Source of the DNA: Pinguiococcus pyrenoidosus
Taxonomy: Eukaryota > Sar > Pinguiophyceae > Pinguiochrysidales > Pinguiochrysidaceae
Direction of reading: 5' to 3'
Length of the DNA stretch: 64,000 bases
NCBI GenBank assembly: GCA_019677205.1
Contig: JAAMXY010004291.1
Coordinates: 62,001 to 126,000, forward strand
The notes under the pieces are model-generated. The model saw nothing but the letters and a program-made list of their open reading frames with translations, did no database searches and had not been told where the DNA came from. Positions 40,443 through 50,857 of this stretch are shown piece after piece. The first letter of the stretch is position 1. Every line of letters starts with the position of its first letter. The translations under genes were made by a program, and so were the position numbers.

Positions 40443-41632
40443 TCATGCCGACGAATCGCTGCCGTAGCCTTGATCCACGAGCGAAGCCTTCGATCGCTTT
40501 CGTGTCGTCCTCTTGCCGCTTCTCTCTGTGGTCAAGGGCTTCGGATTGCCCTCCTCCTCTTTCCCCGTCACCTTCGCAGAGCCCCCCGCTTCTTCCGTCG
40601 CCGACGCCGTCTGAGAGCATACCACCAGCGGGTGCCGCTGAGCGGGTCGTTCAGTGCGCCTCGGAGCATGCCTTGCGGTGCCCCGATCCGTCCCTTTGAA
40701 CGCACCCGGAGGCTGCCTACTTCTGCTTGGATTTGCGGGCGCGGGCCGCTTCTGCACCGCGTCTGACGCGTCTTCTTCGTCCCGCCTGGCGCTATCTGAT
40801 GCCGCGATCCCCTCTTCGCTGTGCTCGGCGCCGTGAAGCTGCGTCTCCGGGCTCGCTGCGCTGGACGGCTTGAGAAAGCGGTCTTTCCAGGGATCCGGAT
40901 CAATGCTGTCCAGCAGCACGTCCCCGCGCTCTATTGCCATGCGCTCTCGCACGATCTCGTAGTATCTACGCGCGGTCTCGCATTGGGGATCCCGCGCCAG
41001 CGCGGCCTCCAAGTCGTTCAGCGCTGCGATGTAGTTCCTGGCGTTCGCCAGTGCGGCCGCCCTCCCCACGAGGGCATCCACGTGGTTCGGATAGATGCTC
41101 AGCGCGTAGTCATAGTGCTTGATCGCCTCCCCGAGATGCCCCTGCCTTGCCCGCTCGACCCCCTTGTGGACTTGCTCCGCCGCCCACTCGAGATTCTGCT
41201 CGATGCGGATGGAGTCGAAGAACCACTCGCCCTCTTGCTCCACGCCGGGGTCCACCGGCGGGCCGAAAGGACTCGGATCCGGGCCTGACGCATCCAGATC
41301 TGTGCAAAGGAAGTGCCGATCCGCGCAGGCTCCTGACTCCTCCAGCATCGCCTCGAAGCCGCCGGGCTGCCAGTATCCAGGCAAGCTCAGCAGCGCCGCG
41401 GCGCTGGCAGGGTTCATGTCTCCCAACCTGCAGACGCGTTGAGACAGGAACCGTGAGCCCTGGACGCCTTGGGGGGGGAGTGGGGAGAGGAGATCGGAGC
41501 TCACCGCAGCACAGGAGGCCGCTCCCGGTGGCGCTGCGGCCTCGGCGCGGCCGTCGCGGCCGCGCCGGCCGGCCGGCAGCTCATGGCCGCATTCGCCGCC
41601 ATGGCGACAAGGTCGCCCAGAGGCATCTGCAT
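40443..41632 (-). CDS. TPR protein resembling TTC14, two exons
   Basis: Exons on the minus strand: 41505-41632 and 40443-41427 (77-nt intron; 370 aa). Several in-frame ATGs exist (41632, 41602, 41584), so the exact start is open. The core (EWAAEQVHKGVERARQGHLG, EAIKHYDYALSIYPNHVDAL, VGRAAALANARNYIAALNDL) resembles the TPR region of TTC14, including the VGRxA...AN turn. The C-terminus is Ser/Arg/Lys/Glu-rich. Human TTC14 also has an S1 RNA-binding domain, which I do not see here. A nuclear RNA-related role is inference. If the splice is wrong, the protein would start at the ATG at 41417. Confidence 0.65.
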
Positions 41633-42331
41633 CGCATCCGGCGCTTTTTCAAGTTGCAGCGCGGGCGCCGCCGCAGGACGCGGACGGGCAGACAGACGGA
41701 GGGAATCCGGGAATCCGGGAACGCGCAGCTTCAGAGTGGGGCAAATCCCGAGATTGTCCTATTACATGGCTCGATAGACGACCGGCGTCCGCGATGGGTG
41801 TAGCGCGGATTCTCGACGGCGCGGTGGCCCAATGCGGTGGCGCCACCTTGGTGAAGTTGACAGCCGGAAAAGTACAAGTCGGTACTTTACTCGGTCGCCC
41901 TGCTTACGTATGCGAGGCTGGAATCCCGCGGCAACCTCGGACGCTTGGGGTTCCTTGCCTCCGGTTGGCTCCTTGGCCATGAAGCTCGTCCACGTGTCGC
42001 CGAGAAGGCCATAGGCCATTGGCCAGCGTGGCGGAGCAGCATCGCACCAAAACCAAAACCTGAAACCCTGCAAACCTAAAAACCTGAAACCCTGCAACCA
42101 GCAACCAGCAACGGAGCGGAGATCCAGATCGAGATCCATGGATCGAGATCGAGAAGCCCAGTCTCTGGCATCGAAATCGAACACCAACCTGAGGCTCCGG
42201 CGAGCTTCGGAGCTTCCCGGCGCTTGCAGCGCGCAGGCCGAAGGCGAGGCGGCGAGGCAGGCCATTTCTCGACCAGGGCCGCCCCAGTGGCAAATTCGTG
42301 GCTGTGGCGTGGTGGCTGCGCCGGAGAGAGG
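41633..42331. promoter_or_regulatory. Divergent promoter region TTC14-like / RPB5 with small repeats
   Basis: A 15-nt direct repeat (CCTGAAACCCTGCAA) sits at 42059-42073 and 42083-42097, followed by two CCAGCAA units. A 12-nt palindrome GATCCATGGATC lies near 42133-42144, flanked by GATCGAGATC units. ATTGG occurs near 42018. No gene is seen inside. Confidence 0.45.
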
Positions 42332-43053
42332 ATGGACGCGTCCAGGGACAATCGCGACGATCTGTCGCGCATGTACCGCGCGCGAAAGACCATGCTCAAG
42401 ATGATGAAGGCGCGGGGCTACGCTGTGGATTTTGAGGAGGGCGAGGCGGACCAGACCACCTGGAGCTTGGAGCAGTTCTTGCAGCACTTCGGCGACGATG
42501 TGTCCCGGAGGCAGCTCGACTTCGTGTCCGGCAAGCCGGACGACGAGGAGGATACCATCTACGTCGGCTTCCACGAAGAAGACAAGAAAGTGTCCAAGAG
42601 CACGATCTTGGAGTACGTGCAGAAGATGCAGGAACTGAAGGTGCGCGGCTCCGACGACGCAAACGATGCGCGGCGGAAGCAGCGTCTGACGACAGGCTCC
42701 GCGCTGCGCAGGTGAAAGCTGGCGTTCTCGTCAGCGTTGGGGATCTGAGCACGCAGGGGCGGGACGTGATTCGAGAGCTTGCCAGGACCGACTTCAGCTT
42801 AGACCACTTCAAGGAGGAAGACGTGCTCATCGACATTACCGAGCACCGCCTCGTGCCGGAGCACATCGTCCTGAGCACGAAGGAGAAGAAGCAGCTTCTG
42901 GACCGGTACAAGCTGAAGCTAGAGCAGCTGCCGCGGATCCTGCCCGAAGATCCGGTCGCGAGATATCTTGGCCTGAAGCGCTTCCAGGTGGTCAAGATCA
43001 TCCGGCCCTCGGAGACTGCAGGTCGCTACGTCACATATAGAGTCTGCTTGTAG
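42332..43053 (+). CDS. RPB5: RNA polymerase I/II/III shared subunit RPB5 (RPABC1)
   Basis: Exons 42332-42640 and 42712-43053 (71-nt intron; 216 aa, normal for RPB5). The N-terminal jaw domain begins [20 protein letters not shown]. The junction restores [15 protein letters not shown]. The C-terminal assembly domain is highly conserved: [19 protein letters not shown], then [33 protein letters not shown] and [17 protein letters not shown]5 sits in the lower jaw of all three nuclear RNA polymerases. Without splicing the frame would stop shortly after codon 103. Confidence 0.95.
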
Positions 43054-43411
43054 ATCCCTCGAAGCAGCGGTGGAACGGATGATGGAGGCAAGCGCAGTGG
43101 TGGGTCGGTGACGATCGGCGGAAGCCGCGGCGACTGGTCATTCGCAGCTTGGCCGGCGCGGCTCCTGGCACGCATTTGGCACGAAGCGGATATGTAAAGC
43201 ATTGCTTCGCGCAAAGTGCTCCCTCCTTCAGGCCATGATGGACTCTAGCAGGATATCATCTGTCCACCCTTCTCGTCTGAAGTCCCTCCGTGCGCTGTGC
43301 TCCGTGCCTGAGGCGTGAGGCATACAAGCCTGTGCAATGCTTGTCCTACCTAAAGAATGCTGCACACATGCAACCTACACAATCTCCGGCTGCCCCCTAC
43401 TGTTCGTCTCC
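43054..43411. other. Convergent intergenic region RPB5 / DGAT2
   Basis: 358 bp of 3' flanks. Nothing recognised. Confidence 0.4.
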
Positions 43412-44846
43412 TCACCAGATTTCGAGATCGACAGCCTGGCGGGACGGATCGTAAGTCCATGGGAGGCGCATCCGGCAGATTCGACGGGCCTACCTCGTCG
43501 CCGTAGAATGCCTCCTTGTGGCGGTTGTAGAAGGCTATGAGATGGTCTATGTACATCTGGTGATACTTATCAACATCCTCAGGGGCGGGCTTCTCAATCT
43601 TGGGCAGCTCGAGGGGAGCTCCGACAACAATTTCGATCGGCACGCGCTTTGGCAGCAAGGGCAAGCGCGGGTCTCCGTAGGGTACAATGGCGGGAATGCC
43701 CACGCTGTTGAGCTTGAAGCGAAAATCGTAGTTTCCCTGGGGGAAGAGAAAGCAAAGCATGCTTGAGAATGCCGCGCAGACCTGCATCTCGTTGTTCTCC
43801 CGCCGTGGGCAATACCTGGACGTTGTCGAAGGACTTGCGCTCGCCGAAGGAAAAAGCCGGCGTCAAGCTGTAGCCAAACTGCAGCGCGTACTTGACAAAG
43901 CCCTTGCGCGACTTCAGGAACACTCGATCAACGTCTGGCGAGTGCAGCGTTGCGTCTTCGAATCCGCCAGGGATGAGCGCGATGCTCTTCCCCTGCTTCA
44001 TGAAGCTCAGGACGGCGTCCTTCGAAACACTTCCTGGCCTCCCTGCAGCGGAGAAAGCGTCCCCATAAGTGCGCTGCAGCTTCCACGAAGAAGGCCCTCA
44101 GCCTCACCTAGCACTCGCGTGAAGAGTCGGAAAAATGGAGTAAGGAAGAGGGCGCTAGAGAAGCAGAAGTAGACGTGCTTCAGCTCGTCCATGAGGAACA
44201 GCTGGCCCCATCCGAGGCAGAAGATGCCGTGCGGATGCGAGCAGAGGACCGTGGGTTTCCCTTCGTCTGCACATGAGCTTGTTAGAGCAGCCGCACTTGT
44301 CCAAAAACAGCCTTGAGCAAGGCCAAAGAGCTCAAAGGGCTCACGCACCCAACGGTTTCTCCAGCACGACCCGGGCGCTCTTGAAGTACCGAGGGTTCGT
44401 TTCTCGAAACCACTGTCTGAGGCCTTCCAGCCGGGGTATGACGTCATCTGGCGCGTAGGCAGCTACCACGGCAGCCACGAGGATGGTGAAGAGCAAGTAG
44501 CGGCCCGAGCGATAGAGAGCAAAAAGAATCAGCGGAGCTAGCAGGCTCGCAACCCACATGGCGATGTAGATGAGGACGCCAACGCTGCTGGAGATTGGCG
44601 TTGCATCGTCTTCGCCCACGTCAAGGATGACGCTGAACTCGTCCTTCGGCGCCGAAGGCCTTGGCGGCGTCTGCACGGCGTCATCATAGTCCGCCGACGT
44701 GATCTCGACAGGCTCCTCCTGCGTGGACAGGTCAAGTATGACGGGGTGAGCCCCTCTTACGTATTCACGATTCTCAGCCAGGGTCCTTCCGAGTCTCAAG
44801 GCCTCTGAGCGCAGGCGAGTCGAGTCGCTCACTCTTCGGCAGCCAT
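43412..44846 (-). CDS. DGAT2: Type 2 diacylglycerol acyltransferase (DGAT2/MGAT family), six exons
   Basis: Exons on the minus strand: 44833-44846, 44349-44785, 44108-44266, 43816-44042, 43494-43736, 43412-43435 (introns 47-82 nt; 367 aa). The first exon has only 14 nt (MAAE plus two bases) and joins to give MAAEETLAENREY. An acidic N-terminus precedes two membrane helices (GVLIYIAMWVASLLAPLILF and LLFTILVAAVVAAYA). The catalytic HPHG motif is in VLCSHPHGIFC. Further family blocks are SIALIPGGFEDATL, FLKSRKGFVKYALQFG and AFSFGERKSF, and a C-terminus ending in VDLEIW. The enzyme makes triacylglycerol from diacylglycerol and acyl-CoA at the ER. The exon joins restore conserved blocks each time, so the model is well supported; the 5' exon is the least certain part. 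Confidence 0.88.
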
Positions 44847-45570
44847 GCAAGGCCTTTTCGCCGCGCTATTCTGCAATCCTCGCTGCCGGCAGCTGCCGCT
44901 TCGCAGCTGATGCAGGATGACGAGCCATGCGGGCGAAAAAGGCGATTCTCCACTTCCACCCGCTTCCAAACCGCACAGCAAAGGATATGCACCGCAGACG
45001 ATCTCCATGCAGAAGCTTACATCGACGGCAGCAGCCTCGCGGGTGCTCTTCTTGTGGAACGGAGACAAAAACATAGGAACGCCTGAGGGACGTGGAGCCC
45101 CGTGAGGATCGCTGATGTGTGGACAGGGCACAGGCACTGTCTGCGCGTCCTTTGCAGCCTGTGTTGAGCAGACGTTCCGGGGAGGTCCGCGGGCTGCGTG
45201 CGCGGCACTTTGAAGAGCTTGGGTGAGAACTTCGCGGGAAACCACGGCAGTTGCCTGATCTACGGGTTCACAAGGGAAGCTGAGATCAGCAAAATTTTCA
45301 AGATACAACTCGCTAGCATTGACTATCCTGGCTGTGACAGCATAGCATCCTGCTTCAAAGGCCGTTAATCCAGATATAAAATATTACGGTTGAATATCAT
45401 ATTATATTATCAAGAATATATATTGAAAATGTATGAAAATGATAAGTGAACCAGATGAAGCGTTTCCAGCAAACCAAGGTTTGCGCGCCCAAGTCTCAGA
45501 CCGCCGGACTCGCGCAGCGCCGCTTTCATCGAGGAGTTTCCGGTTCCGGCGCTCTTGAGCCTTGCGTACC
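44847..45570. promoter_or_regulatory. Divergent promoter DGAT2 / NDUFA2 with strongly AT-rich core
   Basis: An AT-rich block at about 45370-45445 (with ATATATT and TATATTA motifs) contrasts with the GC-rich surroundings and probably holds the core promoter or a nucleosome-free region. The ORFs here have no recognisable content. Confidence 0.4.
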
Positions 45571-46249
45571 ATGGCGTGGCGCAACAAGGTCCGCCAGGTG
45601 GCGAATGCGGTCCGATTCTGCTACAGCATGGAGTGAGTGCCCGCAGCTCCCTGTGCGCTCGAGCGCGTTTCGCTGCGTGACGCTCTAACTTGTTTTGCAA
45701 GGCACCCGAGCGGCGCAGCGCTCAGCGCCTTCGTAGATCAGGAGTATTGGATGCTCAAGATGTTCAACCCGCAGATGCGCTTCCCGAATCGCCATCCCAA
45801 CGAGGGACAGGACATAGGTACTTGCGGCAATTGCGCTCAAGGTCTCCACGAGTGCTCGCCCCACGTGACGTGAGCTTCTCTTGGACTTCTTTTCGCCGTG
45901 GCTCCAGATCCGTACCTGCTCTTCCACACCGACCAGGGAGATCACAAGGTGGATGTGAAGGGCCTCAGGTACGACCGAAGGCTGCGATGGCCGAGCTTTG
46001 GATCACGCAGCTGATGCTTCTGGTCCCTGTGGCAGTGATGTGGAGATCCTGGCAAAGTTCAAGGAGATGGTGGAGTCCTTGCCGCCATTGAATTACATTG
46101 ATGACGATCTGCCTCCGCCGATCATCGATGGAATCGAACAGCAGGTGCGTTGCGCAGAAGTGCAGGTAATGCTTGGGTCCTGGGCTGACCCAGTCCCACC
46201 TGGATTCCCTCGACCACAGTCCTATCGTCTCTGGGGTGGATCCATCTAA
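45571..46249 (+). CDS. NDUFA2: Mitochondrial complex I subunit NDUFA2 (B8), five exons
   Basis: Exons 45571-45632, 45702-45817, 45908-45968, 46036-46144 and 46220-46249 (introns 67-90 nt; 125 aa). The start MAWRNKVRQVANAVRF and the pattern PSGAALSAFVDQEYWMLKMF, then NPQMRFPNRHPNEGQD, then VDVKGLSDVEILAKF follow the L51/S25/CI-B8 thioredoxin-like domain of NDUFA2; plant NDUFA2 also starts MAWR. MRPL43 shares this fold but fits less well. The tail after residue ~95 (LPPLNYIDDDLPPP) is an extension. The last intron (75 nt, in frame) is the weakest inference: reading through it also reaches the same stop. Confidence 0.78.
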
Positions 46250-46701
46250 GCAGACGTCGAGCAGCCGAAGTGAACACCCTCTTCAGATCAGAGCCATTGT
46301 GTTGTGCGTCTTGCTCTGTCCATGCGCGAAGGCGCACGAGGCACGGCCTTGCCCGTTCACCGCATCACCGAAGCGTTCCATGACGCGCCGCTTTCGTTTT
46401 TGATGGGGACGCGGATAGCTGAGTGCACTTCCTTGTCACCCGCTTCACCACGCGGCTACCTCGGATCAGCCGAGGGCCCCGACCGTCCGTGCAAGCTCCC
46501 CATCGAGCGCCTCCTTGCCGCGCCCGCAGCCGCGCTCTTCAAAAAAGGCGAGTCTTATGATTGTCTACATGTCTCACATAAAGTTTGCATACATTAGCCA
46601 AGTCGCTGGTATTCCAGAACATCGACGTCGGCTTCCTCCTGCCACGAACAGGTCCTTGGCGCTCGGCGCAATTCAGCTCGCATCTCTTCGCGTTGGCCAG
46701 C
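46250..46701. other. Intergenic region NDUFA2 / Hsp70-TPR
   Basis: About 450 bp between two plus-strand genes. The Hsp70-like frame is open from 46585, but I take the ATG at 46702 because it starts the first nucleotide-binding motif. Nothing else recognised. Confidence 0.4.
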
Positions 46702-48990
46702 ATGCAGTCCATTGTGGGCATCGACGTCGGAGCCAGCACCTGCTCGCTGGTGAACAGCGACGGCGAGGTGCTGCGCAATGAGCTGGGCGGCCATACCACA
46801 GCCTGCCTCGTCGCGTTTGGACGCCAGGAGCGCTTCTTGGGAGAAGCGGCGGTGGCGCAAGTCAGCTCCAACTTGAAGAACACCTTCTCGGGACTGCCTC
46901 TGCTGCTCGGGGAGGGAAGAACCTCGCTGGAGGCCTCCAAGCACTGGCACTATGCCAGCTTCCGCCAGCCCCTGGACGACGACGCCAGCGTATCGCTGGA
47001 GGTCGAGGGGCAAAAGCACCGTCCGGAGGCCCTCTTGGCTGCCTTGCTGGCCAAGCTCCAGCGCCTGGCCAGGAGCAAGCTGGGAGACGGCCCTTTGAAG
47101 TTTGCACTGAGCGTCAGTCCGCGAGTCTTCCAGCGGCCAGGGGCGTTCCGGGCCCTCATGGACGCCGTGGGCATTGCCAAGTTGGACGTCGTTCGCTTCC
47201 CGAGCTTGCAGGATTGCCTGCTGGCCTGCCTCAATGCCAAGCACCCCCTGGCGGAGGATGCGGACCCGAAGACGGTGGTCATCGTGGACATCGGCGCCAC
47301 CAACACGTCTGTGGTTGCTGCCGAGATGCAGCCCGCGGCCGCAGAGCCTCGGCTCCTGGCCGCCAAGAGCTCGGAAGTGGGATGTTGGGACCTGGACTAC
47401 AAGCTCTTCGAGCATTTCCGTGCTTCGGTAAAGGAGCAGCATGACGTTGACGTCGAGGCCGGAAGCAAGCGAGCGTTCCGCCTCATGCGCGCCGTGCGCA
47501 AGCTTCGTGAGCTGCTCAGCACCATTCCCGTTGCCAAGGTGACCGTGGAATCTCTGGGAGACGATCTTGACGTACCGATCCAAGCAGACCGCCAGCTCTT
47601 CCTCGAAGTCTGCCGCGAGGAGCTTGACGATCTCCGCGGCCTGCTGAACGATGCCAAGGAAGCCTGCGGCGACGCGGAGGTGTCTCTTGAGATCTGCGGT
47701 GGCGGGACGCGAGCCGCCGCGGTGCATGACGTTCTGAAGGAGGTCTTCGGCGGCCAGGTGGCGATCGGGCAGAAACTGGACGACGCCAGTGCCGCTTTCG
47801 GAGCGGCCATCCTGGGCAAGGACCTCGTCGAGCGGCAGCAGACTCCCGAACCGCCCACCAAGCCTCCAGCCGCGGAGCCGGAGCTTCCAAGCTCTGCTGA
47901 AGACGCTGCAGGAGAGGAAGCACCAACGGACGATGTCGCAGAGGAAGAGCAAGGAGAAGAAGAGGCGCCAATGGAGGTGGAGGACGCGGAGAACGTGCCC
48001 CCTCAGCAGACCGAAGTGGAGGTCGCTGCGCCCGAGAAGACGCCTTTGCCAGATTCCGAGACGGATGCAGTCACGGCAGCGCGAGAGCAGACGGGCCTGA
48101 GTGATGAGAGGATCGCAGAGCTTGCCGACGCGGAGCTGCAGATGCAGAAAAGTGATGAGGAGGCACAGCGTCGCCAGGAGGCGATGAATGCGTTCGAGAG
48201 CTTCGTGCTCGAGATGCGCAGCGCGTCCGGCCGCCCGCACGGAGACCTGATCAGCCGCGAGGTCCTCAATCCTTTCCTCGATGAGCTGGAGGACTGGCAG
48301 TACTCGGAAGAGGCAGAGGCGGCGTCGACGGAGGATTGGCTGTCCAAGATCAGCGAGTGCAAGACGAAGGTGGAGACGGAGCTGTGCAAGGAGTGGCACG
48401 AGGCGATCGAGCAGGAGAAACGGGACACGGAGGAACGCCTGAAGGCCTCCGCGGAGCGCGCGGCGAAGGAGCGCGCTGAAAATGGCGAGGACGAGGACGA
48501 CCATGATACCCGACGGCTCAAGTTCTCCGATCGCTATCGCATCGCGGAGCGCAACAAGGAAGAGGGCACCGAAGTGCTGAAGTCCGGCAACGTCAAGCTG
48601 GCCGCGGCCCGCTACAACAAGGCGCTGAGCCACTGCACGAAATTCGCGGATATGCAGTTGTCGCCGGAGCAGGAAGAGCAGGGCAACGCGCTGAAGCTCA
48701 GCTGCACCCTCAACATGAGCTTGTGCTACCTGAAGATGGAAGACTGGGCCAAGGTGGAGTACCACACGACCAACGCGCTGCAGATCGACTCCTCGAACGT
48801 GAAGGCCTTGTACCGTCGCGCGTGCGCTCGGCGGCAGCTGCGCAAGTTTGACGAGGCCCACGCGGATCTGTCAAGCATCCCTGAGGAGGCTCAAGATGGG
48901 AAGATCAAATCCGAGAAGACGCGGGTTGCGAGGGAGATCAAGAGGCAGAAGGAGAAGCAGCGGAAGATGGCGCAAAGGATGTTTAATTAG
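46702..48990 (+). CDS. Divergent Hsp70/Hsp110-type protein fused to TPR repeats, SBD-beta missing
   Basis: 762 aa, single exon. Residues 1-375 form an Hsp70/Hsp110-type actin-fold ATPase: phosphate-1 GIDVGASTCSLV, phosphate-2 VIVDIGATNTSVVAAEM, adenosine motif ICGGGTRAAAVHDVLKEVFG, then DDASAAFGAAIL. Residues ~378-460 are an acidic Pro/Glu linker where the beta-sandwich substrate-binding domain should be. Residues ~460-600 match the Hsp110-like alpha-helical lid (NAFESFVLEMRS, FLDELEDWQYSEE). Residues ~610-740 carry three TPR units (EEGTEVLKSGNVKLAAARYN, LNMSLCYLKMEDWAKVEYHT, SNVKALYRRACARRQLRKFD) of the immunophilin/STIP1 type. A nucleotide-controlled co-chaperone or exchange factor that docks on another chaperone is inference. 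No targeting signal. Confidence 0.88.
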   Translation: MQSIVGIDVGASTCSLVNSDGEVLRNELGGHTTACLVAFGRQERFLGEAAVAQVSSNLKNTFSGLPLLLGEGRTSLEASKHWHYASFRQPLDDDASVSLEVEGQKHRPEALLAALLAKLQRLARSKLGDGPLKFALSVSPRVFQRPGAFRALMDAVGIAKLDVVRFPSLQDCLLACLNAKHPLAEDADPKTVVIVDIGATNTSVVAAEMQPAAAEPRLLAAKSSEVGCWDLDYKLFEHFRASVKEQHDVDVEAGSKRAFRLMRAVRKLRELLSTIPVAKVTVESLGDDLDVPIQADRQLFLEVCREELDDLRGLLNDAKEACGDAEVSLEICGGGTRAAAVHDVLKEVFGGQVAIGQKLDDASAAFGAAILGKDLVERQQTPEPPTKPPAAEPELPSSAEDAAGEEAPTDDVAEEEQGEEEAPMEVEDAENVPPQQTEVEVAAPEKTPLPDSETDAVTAAREQTGLSDERIAELADAELQMQKSDEEAQRRQEAMNAFESFVLEMRSASGRPHGDLISREVLNPFLDELEDWQYSEEAEAASTEDWLSKISECKTKVETELCKEWHEAIEQEKRDTEERLKASAERAAKERAENGEDEDDHDTRRLKFSDRYRIAERNKEEGTEVLKSGNVKLAAARYNKALSHCTKFADMQLSPEQEEQGNALKLSCTLNMSLCYLKMEDWAKVEYHTTNALQIDSSNVKALYRRACARRQLRKFDEAHADLSSIPEEAQDGKIKSEKTRVAREIKRQKEKQRKMAQRMFN

Positions 48991-49112
48991 CTGCGCACAC
49001 GCAACCGTCAGTCCATGGGGTGGCGTCGTGTGACTTGCGAACGCAGGCGGAATCTGGCTTCCGCTAGCTACGAATGTGAAATGAATTGCCCATCTGGCTT
49101 TCCCTCTCTTGT

Positions 49113-49154
49113 TGACGTCAGCTTCCTCATGACGTCAGCTTCCTCATGACGTCA
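49113..49154. repeat. Three TGACGTCA palindromes at exact 17-nt spacing
   Basis: TGACGTCA occurs at 49113-49120, 49130-49137 and 49147-49154, with the spacer GCTTCCTCA repeated between them. It lies between two convergent genes; the last copy overlaps the stop codon of the minus-strand methyltransferase. TGACGTCA is the classical bZIP (CRE-type) site, but the location is 3', not promoter. Confidence 0.9.
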
Positions 49155-50540
49155 AGTTCCCGCAACATCCCCAAAGCGCACATCCACCATGGAAATGCTC
49201 TTCACTCTCTCCATCGAGAAGGTATCGCCCGAGGCGGCCACTCCTGCGTCTGTCTCGCCACCACCATCATCCAAATCCTCATCAAGGCCATCCTCTTCCG
49301 GCATCTCAAAGCGCGTCTGGATGGCTTCGAGGAAATCCTCCGGCTGAAGCATGCTCGGATCGATGATCGCCGTGGCACACAACTTGCTCAGGCCGAAGGC
49401 CAGAGGCTGTATCTCCATCTCAGCCCAGCCCAGCAGCCCTGACACCACCACAGACTTTGGGAGGTGCGGATTCTGCGTCGCGAGAAGCAGCAGTTGGAAC
49501 CTCAAGGCCTGTAGATCCGTCTCCACGGTTTGCGTCCTGGGCATGAAGTCGATGCGCACGGAGCAGACGGTCTGCTTCTCTTCTGCCACTGAAGCTCTTC
49601 CTGCCTTTCCTTTCTGTCTATGACTGTCAAAGCTATGTTGAGCGCTTTCAACTTGCGTCCAAAGAGTCTCCCAATCGCCCGTTGCCTCCAAGGAAGCATC
49701 GTCGGCTTCGCCCTCAACACTCAGGCCTGCCTGGAGGCCTGATGGATATCTTTTCACCGCCGTTTCGAATCCAAGATCCACCTCTACTGCCCCAATTCTA
49801 TCTCTATCTCTACCCCGCTTTCGCAGCTTCACCAAGAACGGCCGCAGCTCACCGAGCATCGGCGGCTGCAGCGGCGTGATGGACAGGCCCTCCCATCTGC
49901 CGTCCTCCTTGGCCGCTTTCTCCAGCAGTCTCCGCGTATGATCTTGCAGCAGAGACACCATCAAATAGAGGCCCCCGGACTTGAGTACTCTGGAGACCTC
50001 GCGAAGCAGCGTCTGCATTCCAAGGACAGAGCTGCTGCCGTCGTCGTGGAACATGGCATCCACCAGGCCTTTGCTGAGCGCCACATCGACCACATCATCT
50101 CTCACGGGCATTTGCTTGGCATCATGCACCACAAACTCGTGCGCTGAGTCCCGCAGGAGGTCCAAAGCGCCCAACGCCACATGCGCTCGTAGGCCATACA
50201 ATGCCTCGGCAACGGCGACGGGGACGTAGTCGCTGTGTAGAAAGATCAGCGGTCTGTCTCCGGCGGTGTATCTCCACTGCGTCGCCACTTGACTGGAGCC
50301 GCAGCCTAGATGCAGACAGCATGACGCGCTGGGCGGCAGTGCGTCCAACAGAACTTCGCAGAGAGCGTCGGAGTTGAGATACCTGGACAGAGGTGCAAGA
50401 TGTCAGCGAAAGCGATGCGAGATGTGCGCGCGGACAGAGCACCATTCGAAAGCGCGTCCTTGGCGCGTCTCAAAGAAGCGCGTCCAGTAGCCTGCGGACG
50501 CGAACTGAGAGGACGCCGTTGGCAACAGCTCCTGCGCCAT
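49152..50540 (-). CDS. METTL13-type class I methyltransferase, two exons
   Basis: Exons on the minus strand: 50443-50540 and 49152-50382 (60-nt intron; 442 aa). The junction restores the family motif YWTRFFETRQGRAFEW|YLNSD (compare the FF-x-R...FEWY motif in METTL13). SAM-binding motif I is LHLGCGSSQ near residues 56-64. Later motifs are VHDAKQMPVRDDVVDVALSK and LREVSRVLKSGGLYLMVSL. METTL13 methylates eEF1A at the N-terminus and Lys55. This protein has one methyltransferase domain plus a C-terminal region with an acidic patch, whereas animal METTL13 has two domains, so the substrate is only inferred. The start is the ATG at 50540 in exon 1; the exon 2 frame alone has no good ATG. Confidence 0.8.
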
Positions 50541-50857
50541 ACTCTTTACAGTTTTAAAATTGCGTCTGCGTCGTATTTCCTCGCGTAGAGATCTGTTATT
50601 GCGACATAACACAGGAGGAATCATCAAAAAGATCCTCTAGATCTCCAGATTTCGATTCAATATATTTAAAATAAATACTAATCATCAAAATATACATAAA
50701 ATATAGGGATCTTATAAAATTATGTTAACGATAGATCGACATTCTAATGTACAAACAGGGCTTCAGCTAACTGGTGGCTACGGCGCCGATCTCTCTGGGC
50801 CTCTCCGATAGATGAGCGGATTGGCGAGGCGCTTGGACATCGGTCGCAGAGCTTAAG
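50541..50857. promoter_or_regulatory. Divergent promoter METTL13-like / STT3, AT-rich core
   Basis: 317 bp between divergent start codons, with a strongly AT-rich block at about 50640-50735 (TATATTTAAAATAAATA and similar). Likely a shared bidirectional promoter. Confidence 0.45.

Noticed and set aside
44829-45308. 159-codon minus-strand ORF upstream of DGAT2
   Set aside because: Overlaps the inferred DGAT2 start codon in the same frame only by chance; no recognisable features.
46594-48861. 755-codon antisense frame opposite the Hsp70-TPR gene
   Set aside because: Shadow of a GC-rich coding strand, Leu/Arg-rich without any recognisable domain.
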